Positions 9,145 to 19,303 are shown, numbered from the stretch's first letter. The stretch is 64,000 nucleotides of DNA from Bog-473 sp963781955 (GCA_963781955.1 CAWAHU010000003.1:186001-250000), one strand, 5' to 3'. The notes: generated by a model from the letters alone, not told the origin. Translations and numbers: made by a program.

Positions 9145-9572
9145 AGGCCAAACCTGCCTATCCCCGCATCGTCAACTCGAAGTCCACAGTCTTCTGCGCC
9201 GATCGGAGTTGGCACAAGGCCACCAACCACACGTTCTCGACAACTTCGACCGGGGGGCGCCGTCATGGCGGCATGTAGCGTCGCACTCTCACTTCGGCAC
9301 CTTCGGTCTCCTCGGTATTGACTCGAAGAAGTCCCATACGGACTCACAATCTTCGGCAACGTCGCCCACCCGGACCGCATCCCTCCGCGCCTCGTGTGAT
9401 CCGGGACAGGGTGACACCCTGCGGCACGATGGGGATCCTCAACTCGCATCCCGGAGTATTCCGTGGCCAGCCCGACGAGCCTGGGGCGTGGCGGCTACTC
9501 GCTGTCCGATGGTCGGCCTCCCCGATACCGTGGCGGGAGGAGTGAACTGCTTCACGAGGGAGCGATGGATCC
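9145..9572. other. 428-bp divergent intergenic region
   Basis: Separates the divergent phosphoesterase and esterase genes, so it should hold both promoters. A TACCGT at 9526-9531 could be a -10 for the esterase, giving a leader of about 35-40 nt. Frames crossing the region show no recognisable protein. Confidence 0.35.
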
Positions 9573-10556
9573 GTGGATGACGAAAGACGCAGCAAAGCTG
9601 GGCGTGAGGTCGTCCGGTTCATCCCGGTGCCGACATCGGTCAGCGAGCAAGCCCAGCAGTTCCTTAGCATCGACATGTTCGGCGGCGGCGCGGGACGACT
9701 CGTCCCGAGGGACATCGCCGGATGGCGGGCCCTGATCAAAGAGACGGACGAGTTGCTCGTTGCCGTCATCGGTTCACAGGTAGAACATCTCCGCGCGTCC
9801 GTTCAGTCCAGATCGGTCGGTGGAGTGCCGGTATTCGTGATCACCCCAGAGGGCGTGGGCGAGGGTGACACTCAGCCGATCTACTTGGACATCCATGGCG
9901 GTTCGTTTGTGATGGGCAGCGGCAAGGCGTGCGAAGTGATGGCACGAAGGATGGCGGCCCAAGTGCAGATGCAGACGTGGTCCGTGGATTATCGGATGCC
10001 CCCCGATCATCCCTACCCAGCTGCCCTTGATGACGTCCTCGCCGTCTACCGAGGTCTGCTCGATGTTCGAGAACCCGAACAGATCGTGGTCGGTGGGGGT
10101 TCGGCAGGTGGCAATTTGGCCGCCGCCCTGATGCTGCGAGCGCGCGACGAGGGACTGCCCCTCCCGGCTGCACTCATCTTGTTGACGCCGGAAGCCGACC
10201 TGACCGAGTCCGGCGACTCATTTCGTACAAACCTGGGTATCGATTGCGTTCTGACCGAGAGCCTGGCCGACTCCATCGCTCTGTATGCATCTGACCACGA
10301 TGTGCGACACCCCTATCTGTCGCCTCTGTTCGGTGACCTCACCGCCCCCTTCCCACCGACATTTCTGCAGGCTGGAACCCGAGACCTGTTTCTGTCCAAT
10401 ACCGTTCGGATGCACCGGAAGCTCCGCTCCGGCGGGGTTGATGCCCAACTCCACGTATTCGAGGCCATGCCCCACGGCGGGTTCTTCGGTGCCCCTGAGG
10501 ACGACGAGCTGACCGACGAGATCCGTCGCTTCCTGGCTGCTCACCTCGACACCTGA
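9573..10556 (+). CDS. Alpha/beta hydrolase, hormone-sensitive-lipase-type esterase
   Basis: 327 residues of the HSL family. The oxyanion motif is HGGSFVMG near residue 110, and the nucleophile lies in GGGSAGGNLA near 173. The acid is in AGTRDLF near 271 and the His in MPHGGFFG near 304. It hydrolyses short- to medium-chain esters or lactones; the physiological substrate is unknown. GTG 9573 follows GAGGGAG by about 9 nt. A nearby ATG (9565) is in another frame and gives a short nonsense protein. Confidence 0.85.
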   Translation: MDDERRSKAGREVVRFIPVPTSVSEQAQQFLSIDMFGGGAGRLVPRDIAGWRALIKETDELLVAVIGSQVEHLRASVQSRSVGGVPVFVITPEGVGEGDTQPIYLDIHGGSFVMGSGKACEVMARRMAAQVQMQTWSVDYRMPPDHPYPAALDDVLAVYRGLLDVREPEQIVVGGGSAGGNLAAALMLRARDEGLPLPAALILLTPEADLTESGDSFRTNLGIDCVLTESLADSIALYASDHDVRHPYLSPLFGDLTAPFPPTFLQAGTRDLFLSNTVRMHRKLRSGGVDAQLHVFEAMPHGGFFGAPEDDELTDEIRRFLAAHLDT

Positions 10557-11065
10557 CGATCAGTCGCTTCGCCAAGCAGCCTGGGATAGGTGCCCGCGGC
10601 CGAGGCTGGACGCCACGCAACGCCTTCCGTACGAGCGCAGACGACCGACCTCGGCGGTTCGCTTACCGGCCGCCGCGCTGTGGACAACCCGGCAACGCCG
10701 GGCCTCTAGGCGAGCGCAGCAAGGAGAGCGCTCGCTCGTTACTCCAACGCACCGAACTATCTCCGGGTTGGCAGGTCAGAGCGGAAGTCCGGGTCCTGAA
10801 GGTTCGCTTCATCCCGCGATTACCCCGAGCGCAAACGAGCCGTCGTCGTTGGTGTCATGGCGGGCGCCTTGTACATCGCATCGCAGGACGTCGGGCGTGG
10901 CCCAGGACGGCACACGAGCTCGTCGGCGCTCAGGGACTTGGCATTTGCTGCAGCCTCAGCGTGCCTATCGGGTCAGCGACTGGGCTGCGGCGAACAAACG
11001 TCTTGCGGATGTGTCGGCGGGCGGCCGGGTGCCGGCGACGGTTGGGCAAATCGGTTCCGGGCCAG
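10557..11065. other. Gene-poor 509-bp stretch
   Basis: Between the esterase and the convergent orphan gene. One + frame (10768-11073) is open for 101 codons but lacks a ribosome site and has no recognisable domain. I see no RNA gene or hairpin of note. Confidence 0.4.
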
Positions 11066-11674
11066 TCAGGTGACCACGATCGTGGCAGCGAGCGCCATCC
11101 GATGGTCCTTCGACCACGGGGGACCTAACGTCACTCGCGGGCCGTGCAGCACCTCGTTCGCTTCTTCGCCCAGGATGCGAGCCGCTTCGTCCTCAACGTT
11201 CTTTGCGTTGTAGAGGTGGACCGCCCAGCCGCGTTCGCGCGCGAGCGCGGCCAGCACCTCGCAGTACATGACGGAGTCGGCGCGGCTCTCGTAGGGAACG
11301 CGGCGTTGGACGGCGATGTCCTCGGGGAAGTCGGCCGGCCACGCTCGCAGCGACATCGAGACAATTGGTTCTGGCGAGGCGGTCACAAGCTCGTTCAGTG
11401 TCGCCGACGTTGCCCGGACGACTGACGCTCGCACGTCCGCCACCAACGCCCCAAGAGCGTCGTCGTCGAGAGGCTCCCCTGATCGGTGGAGGAGGTGTGG
11501 GCCACCCGCATGGTGGATCGGAGCCGCCAGCAGGCCGGGTTCGATCAACTCGACTCTCCGGCGGTCCACGACCTTGTGGTCTGCCGACGCCGTGACGGCC
11601 ACGGCCCAACCGAAGTGATGGGCAATACCGAGACGCATGCCACGAATTCTGACCCCGTCCATGCCTTGGATCAT
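11066..11674 (-). CDS. Conserved hypothetical protein (GIAHHFGWAVAVT family)
   Basis: About 202 residues from ATG 11674 (ATG 11662 is equally possible; the frame stays open to 11809 but that extension looks non-coding). It opens with MRLGIAHHFGWAVAVTA and continues KVVDRRRVELIEPGL and IHHAGGPH. The C-terminus carries SMSLRAWPADFPEDI and HLYNAK-VEDEA. The His-rich opening and overall pattern resemble a conserved actinobacterial orphan family; I know no function for it. No membrane segments or signal peptide. Confidence 0.65.
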   Translation of the reverse strand: MIQGMDGVRIRGMRLGIAHHFGWAVAVTASADHKVVDRRRVELIEPGLLAAPIHHAGGPHLLHRSGEPLDDDALGALVADVRASVVRATSATLNELVTASPEPIVSMSLRAWPADFPEDIAVQRRVPYESRADSVMYCEVLAALARERGWAVHLYNAKNVEDEAARILGEEANEVLHGPRVTLGPPWSKDHRMALAATIVVT

Positions 11675-11934
11675 CTCTCGCGGTGTGGCACCGGGTTCGG
11701 TTCTGACGTTGACCTGGAGGATCGCGTGGAACCAATGATCTCCGCGGTCTCGAAGTGGGATCTTGCGAGGCAGATCGAGCGATTGCGAAAGAGCAGAGAC
11801 GCGAACCACGGGTTCGCCAGAGTTGGAGATCTGTTGTGAGGAGTTGGCGATACGTTCGCAACGCTCAGCGACTCCGAGTCGGGCGACCTCAACGGGTTGC
11901 TGATATCAGGTCCGACAGTGGAAGGGAAGCGACA

Positions 11935-14900
11935 ATGAGCACGAGCATCCGAGGTGCCGCCGTGACGGGCGGGATCGTCCGTTCTGCCGCGGTGGCCGCC
12001 GTGACCGTCGCCTCGATCGTCGGGCTGGCCGTGGCTCCCGGCTTGGCATCTGCTCCGGTGGCCGCCGCCACCACGATCCCCACCTACCAGTGGCCGGAGG
12101 CGCACGGGAACCCCCAGCTCACCGGCGTCAGCGGCGACACCTCCATCAACTCGACGAACGCTGGTCTGCTCGGGGTCCGCTGGATGGTCAACCTGGCCGC
12201 GCAGTCGCTCACGTCACCTGTTGTCGGCTACAACCAAACCCTCGGCCAGACCGTCGTCTATGCCGGCAGCGAGGGTGGGTGGTTCAGCGCCTACAGCGAG
12301 GCGACCGGGAAGACGCTGTGGTCAGTGAGTCTGGGCAGTGCCATCCGCTCGACCCCGACCCTGGACGGCAACTACATCTGGGTGGCGGCGACCTACGCTC
12401 CTCGGCTGTTCAAACTCGACGCCTCGACGGGAGCGGTGCTTTGCAGCAGCTCCATCTACGCCGTCGCCGAAGCGAGTCCGGTCGTCGCCACCCCTCCAGG
12501 GGGCATCCCGACGGTGTACATGGGCTCCAATGACCAGGCGCAGAACGGACCGGTCTACGCCTTCAACGAGGCGGACTGCTCGGTGGAATGGCAGAAGGTT
12601 CCCTACCCAGGGGGCGGAGGACTGTGGGACATGATGTCCTACGCCGTCGACGCCCCCACTTCGGCCCACCCCAGTGGAGAACCGCTCGTGCTCTTCGGGA
12701 CCGCCGACCCGGACGGGAGCATCTATGCGCTCGACGCCGTCACCGGGGTCAAGGTCTGGCGCTATCAGACCTACGTCGCCAACGCCGACAGTGATGTCGG
12801 GTCAGGTATCACGATCAGCTCTCCCGGGGTGAACGGGTTCGCCGACGGGGTGGTGTACACGACCGGCAAGGACGGTGTCGCCGACGCGGTCGACCTGACC
12901 ACCGGCACCAAGATCTGGACCTACACGTTCGAGAATCCGCCGCAATCCAACGCGAGTCGGTCGACGCCCGCGCTCGTCGGCAATCAACTGGTCTTCGGGA
13001 CCAGCGAAGGGACGTTCGACCTCAACGCCACGACGGGCACGCTCAACTGGCACTATGTGCTGCCGGTCGGAGACGAGAACCTTGGAGCGGTCGCTGTCGA
13101 GGGTCCGCCCGGTGAGCAGGTGGTCCTCACGACCAACCTCGACGGACAGTTCCAAGTGCTCTCCTTGGCCACGGGCGCGGTCTTGTACAGCTATCAGACG
13201 CACAACTACGTGGCCTCTTCGCCTGCCGTCGTCGACCGCAACGTTCTGTTCACCTCGGCCGACGGGTTCCTCTACGACTTCGCCCTCGGGGGCGGGAACT
13301 CGTCGAATCCGTCCACGACGATCACCTCCCCGACGTCGGGGAGCACGATCCCCTACACCAGCCAGGTGATGGTCACGGGTACTGCCAGCGACCCCGCGGG
13401 GGTGAACCAGGTACAGGTCACCGTCCAGGAGGACGGCCAGGAGGGTCAGTGGTGGAGCGTCGCCAACAACTCGTGGGAGCCCGGGCCCTTCACGAATCAG
13501 GCGACGCTCGCCGCGAAGGGTGCGACGTCGACCACCTGGTCCCTCCGAGTGCCGATCCCACCGCGCGGCACATCCATCGAGGTCCGATCGGCAGCCATGA
13601 ACGCGAACCATATCGACGACACCAGCTCGGACGACGTCCAGGCCACGTCCTCGAAGATCTCGTTCACTGTCTCGCCCGGCCCGTCGTCGCCCACCCTCCA
13701 GGCGAGCGCACCCCGGGTACCACCCGGCGGCACGGTGACCGTGACGGGAGGTGGCTACCAGCCCGGGGAGCAGGTGGCCATCAACCTGGCAACATCCCCG
13801 GTGCAGCCCCTGGCTACGGCCACCGCCACGTCCACTGGTGCGATCCCACCAACCTCGGTCACCATCCCGGCAACGACGGACTTCGGCCCCATGGCACTCA
13901 GCGCGCTGGGGCTCACTTCGGGGAGCGTCGGCAGCACGCCGGAGATCATCTCAAACGATTGGGACCAGTTCTCCGACACGGCCCAGAGGACCGGGACCGA
14001 GCAGAATGACAACGAGATCGTGACCAATGTCGCCCCAGACGGGCGGTTCTACTTCGACCAGGTCTATAACGTGCCCGCCAGCGCGCCGATCCACTCGAGT
14101 CCGGTCGTGAACAACGGCATGGCCTTCTTCGGCGACGACGCCGGCTCGTTCTTCGGCGTCGACGTCCATACCGGATCTCCCCGCTGGCAGAATTCGTACA
14201 GCGCCGGGATCGATTCGACGGCAGCCGTCGATTCGAACAGGGTGTTCTTCGGTACCGAGGGGAACTCAGTGGTCGCGCTCGACGAGCAGACCGGATCTCA
14301 GCTGTGGTCGGTGACGACCAGCTCGCCGGTCGAGTCCTCTCCGGCGGTCTACGGTGGCTCGGTCTACGTCGGGAGCGACGACGGTACGTTCTACGCCCTC
14401 GACGAGCAGACCGGGGCTGTCTTGTGGACGAAGACCCTCAGCGCCCCCATCCACTCTTCGCCCGCCGTCGATCCCGTGAATGGCAACGTCGTGGTCGGTG
14501 ACGACAGCGGACGTGTGACCGCGATGTCGGTATCCGGTGGTGCGACAGCCTGGACAGCCACCACCAATGCGGCGGTGACCGCCACACCATTGGCTTACTC
14601 GGGCCGGATCTACGTCGGCTCGACAGACCATTTCGAGTATGCCTGGGACGCGGCGACGGGGAGCTCGGTGTGGAAGCACGGGACACAGGGACCGATCGTG
14701 TCGAACACCATCGGGCTCGATTCCCGAATCGCGGTGGGCTCAGAGGACGGCACCCTGTACTACTTCAAGGCGCTCACCGGTGTGAGTACCTCGCAGTACC
14801 TGGCCGGCTCCCCCATCATGGGGATCGCCGGATCCCAGCGAATCGTGGTCGCCACCTTGCAGAGCGGGGTAGCGGTCGGGAACCGGATCGGCGGCGGCGA

Positions 14901-15033
14901 GACGACCTGGAAGTACTTCGGCAACGGCCACGGTATCGCCTCCTCCCCGATCGTCAACAACGGCATCGTCTACATCACCGGACTCGACTCGAATCTGCGC
15001 GTGTTCGACGCTCCAGGCCGACCCGTCTACTGA
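11935..15033 (+). CDS. Secreted PQQ-type beta-propeller / Ig-like / beta-propeller protein
   Basis: 1032 residues with a signal peptide (hydrophobic core about residues 15-45, Ala-rich end). First comes a quinoprotein-like propeller (residues about 50-460) with repeated blades such as TLWSVSLGSAIRSTP and VWRYQTY. Ig-like modules follow (about 465-680), one with FTVSPGPSSP and PGGTVTVTGGGYQPGE. A second propeller (about 710-1030) has blades like GSPRWQNSYSAGIDSTAA and AVLWTKTLSAPIHSSPA. No enzyme active site is obvious, so it may bind ligand or partner proteins at the cell surface. ATG 11935 follows GGAAGGGA. It is upstream of the polytopic His/Cys protein on the same strand. Confidence 0.85.
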   Translation: MSTSIRGAAVTGGIVRSAAVAAVTVASIVGLAVAPGLASAPVAAATTIPTYQWPEAHGNPQLTGVSGDTSINSTNAGLLGVRWMVNLAAQSLTSPVVGYNQTLGQTVVYAGSEGGWFSAYSEATGKTLWSVSLGSAIRSTPTLDGNYIWVAATYAPRLFKLDASTGAVLCSSSIYAVAEASPVVATPPGGIPTVYMGSNDQAQNGPVYAFNEADCSVEWQKVPYPGGGGLWDMMSYAVDAPTSAHPSGEPLVLFGTADPDGSIYALDAVTGVKVWRYQTYVANADSDVGSGITISSPGVNGFADGVVYTTGKDGVADAVDLTTGTKIWTYTFENPPQSNASRSTPALVGNQLVFGTSEGTFDLNATTGTLNWHYVLPVGDENLGAVAVEGPPGEQVVLTTNLDGQFQVLSLATGAVLYSYQTHNYVASSPAVVDRNVLFTSADGFLYDFALGGGNSSNPSTTITSPTSGSTIPYTSQVMVTGTASDPAGVNQVQVTVQEDGQEGQWWSVANNSWEPGPFTNQATLAAKGATSTTWSLRVPIPPRGTSIEVRSAAMNANHIDDTSSDDVQATSSKISFTVSPGPSSPTLQASAPRVPPGGTVTVTGGGYQPGEQVAINLATSPVQPLATATATSTGAIPPTSVTIPATTDFGPMALSALGLTSGSVGSTPEIISNDWDQFSDTAQRTGTEQNDNEIVTNVAPDGRFYFDQVYNVPASAPIHSSPVVNNGMAFFGDDAGSFFGVDVHTGSPRWQNSYSAGIDSTAAVDSNRVFFGTEGNSVVALDEQTGSQLWSVTTSSPVESSPAVYGGSVYVGSDDGTFYALDEQTGAVLWTKTLSAPIHSSPAVDPVNGNVVVGDDSGRVTAMSVSGGATAWTATTNAAVTATPLAYSGRIYVGSTDHFEYAWDAATGSSVWKHGTQGPIVSNTIGLDSRIAVGSEDGTLYYFKALTGVSTSQYLAGSPIMGIAGSQRIVVATLQSGVAVGNRIGGGETTWKYFGNGHGIASSPIVNNGIVYITGLDSNLRVFDAPGRPVY

Positions 15034-15242
15034 CGAGCCGACGCATCGCAGGTCAGGGAGCCCGGCATCGGGCCATCGGGCTTGTCGGGCGGACTCGGGG
15101 GGCCAACCCGCACCCGGAGCGACTACCTTCGGATCGCCCGGTGGCCCAGCGTGGTGTCGACGTCGCGGCGCCTGCTTTGGCAGGCTCCCACCGGTGGCCA
15201 CCACCGCCAGATGCGGACCCGGCCACGAACCTGGGGGTGGAA

Positions 15243-17120
15243 ATGACCGGAACTGATGACACGGTGCAGCCTGAAGACACGGCGCAGCTGGACCCCAACG
15301 CGAGCGTGACGCCGCAGGATGAGTCCCCGGGTGCGCGCCGGGTGCGGCGAGCCCGCATCGTACAGATCGCGCTCGGCTGCGTCTGGATCGTCGACGCCGC
15401 GCTGCAGTTCCAGCCCCGGATGTTTGGGCACGAGTTCATCACCGAGATGATCCTGCCCAACGCCCAGGGCCAGCCAGCCCCCGTCGCGTGGTCGATCACA
15501 CAGATGGGTCACTTCCTCAACCCCGACGTCGCAGTGTGGAACTTCCTGTTCGGGATGATCCAGCTACTGATCGGAGTCGGGATGTTCTTCCGGCGCACAC
15601 TCAAGCCGGCCATCGTGGCCATGGCAGTCTGGGCGTTCGGCGTCTGGTGGTTCGGCGAAGGGTTCGGCGGACTACTCCACGACAGCGCGTCGCCGTTGAT
15701 GGGTGCCCCCGGCGCCGTCGTGCTCTACCCGCTCATCGGCCTGCTCGTCTGGCCGAGCGGCGAATCGAGCGAGGAAGAGCCCGGGATCGCGTCCTCCGCC
15801 GGGGCCAGCGGGCCGCTCGGCGCCAACGCCGCCATGTTCGCCTGGTCGGGATTCTGGGTCCTGTCGGCGGCGCTGTGGCTGTTCCCGTCAAACCGGTCCG
15901 CCGGCGCCGTCAGCTCCATGGTGACCGGGATGGCCGGCGGCGAGCCCTCGTGGTACGGGCACTTCCTCACTTCTGTGGGGAACGCATTACCCCAGTCCGG
16001 ATCGGGCCTGGCCTGGCTCATGGCGGCCGTGTCGCTGGTCATCGGGCTCGGCCCGCTGTGCAGCCGGCGGCCGCTGCCCTTCCTTGTTGCCGGGGCCGCG
16101 CTCGAGACGCTGTTCTGGATCACCGGCATGGCCATGGGCGGCATCCTCACCGGCATGGGCACCGACCCCAACGCCGGCCCGCTCGTGATCCTGCTGGCCT
16201 TCGCACTGGTGCCGACGCTGCACGCGGTGCCCGAGCACGCTCCGGTTCGGGCCTTCGCCCGTCGTCATCCCGTGGCCGGGGTCGTCACTTCGGGCGCCGC
16301 CATGGCCGTGCTCTTGGTGAGCGCGACCTACCCGGTGGCCTCCGCAGCGGAGTCGGCGTCCGCTCCGGCATCCAACACGTCCGCCTGGTCGTCCTCGCCG
16401 ACCCAGACGGCCATGGCCGGCATGGCCATGGGCTCCTCGTCGGGTACCGGTGGGAAGGGAGAACCCACATGGCACTACACGGGTCCGGCACTGCCTGCCC
16501 AGGAGCGGTCCGTCTTGACCAGTGTGTTCGACGCCACGGAGAAGGGCCATGCCATGCAGACGCCCAACTGTGACAAGTCACCCACCGGGTCGCAGGTGGA
16601 GACGGCGATGCAGCTGGTGCAGACGACGAGTTCGGCGGTCGCCAAGTACAAGGACCTGGCTGTGGCGAAGGCCGACGGCTACTTCCCGATCACCAACCCC
16701 AGCTACCCGGTGGTCCACTACGTGAATCCGGCGTACATGCAGGACAAGGACGTGCTCGACCCCGGCCACGTGCAATCGCTGGTCTATGCCACCACGCCCA
16801 ACGGTCCGGTGCTCGCGGCCGCCATGTACCTCATGCCCTCCGCATCGGAACAGGGCCCGATGCCCGGTGGGTGCCTCACGCAGTGGCACAAGCACACCAA
16901 CCTCTGCATCGGTGGGCCGACGGGGACGATCTCCGGGTTCTCGCAGAACGGGGCGTGCGCCGCCGACGAGCGACTGCTCCGTACGCCCGAGATGCTCCAC
17001 GTCTGGCAGGTACCGGTCCCCGGCGGTCCGCTGGCCATGGACCCGACCGACCAGCAGGTGGTGGAGTCGGCGATCATGGCCCAGCCGGCGGGCCAGGTGC
17101 CGGCGAGCTCCGGCGCCTAG
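15243..17120 (+). CDS. Polytopic membrane protein with exported His/Cys C-terminal domain
   Basis: 625 residues. The N-terminal half (about residues 35-380) has about eight to ten hydrophobic helices. A Met/Ser/Gly linker (MAGMAMGSSSG) leads to a soluble C-terminal domain (about 420-610). That domain contains HYVNPAYMQDKDVLDPGHVQ and PGGCLTQWHKHTNLC, a concentration of His and Cys that suggests a metal site. The Met-rich linker could also bind copper, which is inference. GGGGGTGG precedes ATG 15243. It follows the propeller gene by 209 bp. The domain family is not one I can name. Confidence 0.75.
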   Translation: MTGTDDTVQPEDTAQLDPNASVTPQDESPGARRVRRARIVQIALGCVWIVDAALQFQPRMFGHEFITEMILPNAQGQPAPVAWSITQMGHFLNPDVAVWNFLFGMIQLLIGVGMFFRRTLKPAIVAMAVWAFGVWWFGEGFGGLLHDSASPLMGAPGAVVLYPLIGLLVWPSGESSEEEPGIASSAGASGPLGANAAMFAWSGFWVLSAALWLFPSNRSAGAVSSMVTGMAGGEPSWYGHFLTSVGNALPQSGSGLAWLMAAVSLVIGLGPLCSRRPLPFLVAGAALETLFWITGMAMGGILTGMGTDPNAGPLVILLAFALVPTLHAVPEHAPVRAFARRHPVAGVVTSGAAMAVLLVSATYPVASAAESASAPASNTSAWSSSPTQTAMAGMAMGSSSGTGGKGEPTWHYTGPALPAQERSVLTSVFDATEKGHAMQTPNCDKSPTGSQVETAMQLVQTTSSAVAKYKDLAVAKADGYFPITNPSYPVVHYVNPAYMQDKDVLDPGHVQSLVYATTPNGPVLAAAMYLMPSASEQGPMPGGCLTQWHKHTNLCIGGPTGTISGFSQNGACAADERLLRTPEMLHVWQVPVPGGPLAMDPTDQQVVESAIMAQPAGQVPASSGA

Positions 17121-17200
17121 ATCCGGCACAGCGGGGCCGCGCGCGGGGCTCCTCGGCGGACGGATCGCACACGGGACGCGCCCGGTATCCCTGTGCGCTG

Positions 17201-17618
17201 CTAGCGGCGCGGCCTCATCGACGTCAGGACGAAGTGCCCGTGGGCGTCGAGCGTCGAGATGCCGACCGGTGAGGGTGTCGACACCTTGGTGTGCCAGGTC
17301 CCACGGAGCGGAAGTCCAGACTCCACGGAGAACCAGGTGTCGGCCACGTTGATGCCGGTCTGTCCCCCAGGAACGTGACGTGCTCCGCGACCAGCACCGA
17401 GGGGCACGTGCGACCGCCGACCCTGATGTCGGCGGACCGAACGAGCGTGGCGCTGCCGCGCATGAAGACCGGCCCGGTGGCCAGGTAGTCGAGCGTCGGA
17501 ATCTCTCGATCGCTGCGCCGGTGCTCAATGCGTGGGCCCCACTGTGGGACCACAGGTAGGCGAACGTGCCCGCGGCTGCGAGGAGGACGAGGGCCGTGCC
17601 CGCCAGCACCCAGCGCAC
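17201..17618 (-). pseudogene. Small exported/membrane-anchored protein, two frameshifts
   Basis: Three minus-strand frames join into one sensible protein of about 135 residues. The N-terminus (MRWVLAGTALVLLAAAGTFAYL) is a signal/anchor. The middle frame has IPTLDYLATGPVFMRGSATL and SVLVAEHVTFLG. The last frame has GGQTGINVADTWFSVESG and STLDAHGHFVLTS. The second shift falls in a run of five C (17364-17368); one extra base would restore TFLGGQTGINV. The first lies near 17505-17515. The gene may be intact in the organism and miscalled here. Function unknown. Confidence 0.55.
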
Positions 17619-17830
17619 GACATGCCGACGACTCCGTCGTTCCGGGCCAGCCCTTGTTGGGACCGTGGACTCCGACGCACACCGGGCCCATAGGATTCAC
17701 AGCTTTCACAAGATCCACGTGCGGGAAGGCGCGGGTGTCACCTCACCGACATACAACTCCCAGATCGGGCTCACGTGGCGCTGACGTCGGGCCGAACCGG
17801 GGACCACACGATGAGGACCGAAGAAAGGAG

Positions 17831-18031
17831 ATGGAACCCTCACTCTCGGTTCCGCACACGACAATGGCAGTCTTCATCATCAGCATCCCCCTCATGGTCC
17901 TGGCTTTGGCCCTGGCCGTCGTCCCCTTGATCGTCACATCTCATTCGGTGCAGCGAGAGCGGGGGCAGGAGTCGATCTCCCAGCCCGAACCCTCCCCCCA
18001 CCGCATCCTGGTCGATGCCGCAAGGAGCTGA
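17831..18031 (+). CDS. Small single-pass membrane protein
   Basis: 66 residues: a short N-terminus, one strong hydrophobic segment (VFIISIPLMVLALALAVVPLIV) and a charged tail. AAAGGAG abuts the first ATG (17831), which is too close for good initiation. ATG 17864 would give a 55-residue protein starting MAVFIISIP. No family recognised; small membrane proteins of this kind are common in actinobacteria. Confidence 0.4.
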   Translation: MEPSLSVPHTTMAVFIISIPLMVLALALAVVPLIVTSHSVQRERGQESISQPEPSPHRILVDAARS

Positions 18032-18058
18032 ATCAGCCGGCGTCGCGGCCGTCGCTCG

Positions 18059-19291
18059 CTAACTGAGCCAGAGCTTGTGAATGCTGGGATGCAGGAGCAG
18101 GCAGAACAGGAACACGGCGAAGACCAAGACCAGGCCGAGCGAGATACTGAGCCAGGGTCGGTACGCCAGGAAAGGCGATCGACGAATGGGCGTCTCCATG
18201 ACCGCGTACATGCCGTAGGCGGCGACGAGGGTCACGACGGCGATGATCAGGTTCTCCTGTACGGCCAATGGATGCGTCCAGAGCGCCCCCGTCAGGATGA
18301 TCATCGGCGGGTAGTGCAGGAGGTACCAGCCAAAGGAGACGCGGCCGACGGACCTCGCCGGGCGTAGACCCAGGACATGGCCCGCCCCGGTTCCCGAGGC
18401 GCCGCCGACGATCACCGCCGTGGCGCCCAGGACGGGCAGCAGCGCCGCGGTCCCCGGATAGGGCGTCGCCGGTGTGTACCACACGGCGGCGAGGACGATC
18501 GCGGCAAGCCCGCCGTACGCGATCGTCATTCCGGCTGCCTTGGGCAACTTGCGAAACTGCGGGATGAGCGTCGCCGCGACCGCACCGATCCCTAGCTCCC
18601 ACCCCCGGGTGAACGGCGAGAAGTAGGCCCACGTCGGATTGGAGGTGGTCTGGAACAGCGACCAGACGAACGATGCAACCGTCGCAGCGGCGGCGAACGT
18701 CGTGATCCGCCACCGCAGGGGGATCCGCGTGAAGAGGGCTCCGACGAGCAAGATGAGTGCCGGCCACACCAGGTAGAACTGCTCTTCGACCCCGAGGGAC
18801 CAGTAGTGCTCGAGGGGGGACGGAGCCACCGACTGCTGGAAGTAGCCGGTGCCGACTTCGGCGAAGTGGATGTTTGCCGCGAACAGGGCTGCCCACCGCC
18901 CGTCCTGTGCGACCCTGGCGTACTCGACGAAGTTCTGTATGAAGTACGAGGCGGTCACGGTCAGGACGATGACGAGCATCGCCGCGGGGAGGATCCTTCG
19001 TGCCCGGCGTGCATAGAAGCCGGAGATCGAGATCCGGTTCCGCTTTTCGTGTTCACGGAGAAGTAATCCGGTAATCAGGAACCCCGAGATCACGAAGAAG
19101 ACGTCGACGCCGACGTAACCACCTTGCAGCCAGCTCACGCCGGCGTGGAACAGGACGACCGGCACCACCGCCACCGCACGCAGTCCCTCGATGTCGGGGC
19201 GGAAGTGGATTTCCTGGCCGCCTGGAGAGTCTTCAGGCGGGTGGACGGGAAGGCCGTCGGAATCGGTCGGCGAATCCGTTGTCTTGCTCAT
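18059..19291 (-). CDS. Acyltransferase 3 (OafA/YrhL-like) membrane protein
   Basis: 410 residues with about ten membrane segments. The opening RPDIEGLRAVAVVPVVLFHAG holds the conserved Arg and catalytic His region of acyltransferase 3. GYVGVDVFFVISGFLIT, FYARRARRILPA and the EHYWSLGVEEQFYL block are also typical. It would move acyl groups across the membrane onto surface glycans. It ends after the membrane domain and lacks the C-terminal SGNH domain of longer OafA proteins. The divergent neighbour encodes an SGNH-like protein that may supply it. GGAGGGGGG precedes ATG 19291, after an 11-bp tandem repeat. Confidence 0.9.
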   Translation of the reverse strand: MSKTTDSPTDSDGLPVHPPEDSPGGQEIHFRPDIEGLRAVAVVPVVLFHAGVSWLQGGYVGVDVFFVISGFLITGLLLREHEKRNRISISGFYARRARRILPAAMLVIVLTVTASYFIQNFVEYARVAQDGRWAALFAANIHFAEVGTGYFQQSVAPSPLEHYWSLGVEEQFYLVWPALILLVGALFTRIPLRWRITTFAAAATVASFVWSLFQTTSNPTWAYFSPFTRGWELGIGAVAATLIPQFRKLPKAAGMTIAYGGLAAIVLAAVWYTPATPYPGTAALLPVLGATAVIVGGASGTGAGHVLGLRPARSVGRVSFGWYLLHYPPMIILTGALWTHPLAVQENLIIAVVTLVAAYGMYAVMETPIRRSPFLAYRPWLSISLGLVLVFAVFLFCLLLHPSIHKLWLS

Positions 19292-19303
19292 CCCCCCTCC
19301 ATT

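Noticed and set aside
10768..11073. 101-codon frame in a gene-poor stretch
   Set aside because: No ribosome site, no domain, and it runs into the convergent orphan gene.
15060..15073. GCCCG-GCAT-CGGGC hairpin after the propeller gene
   Set aside because: Stem of only five pairs in GC-rich DNA; could easily be chance.
14670..15242. 5' extension of the polytopic membrane protein
   Set aside because: Overlaps the propeller gene in another frame; the ATG at 15243 has a ribosome site and begins normal sequence.
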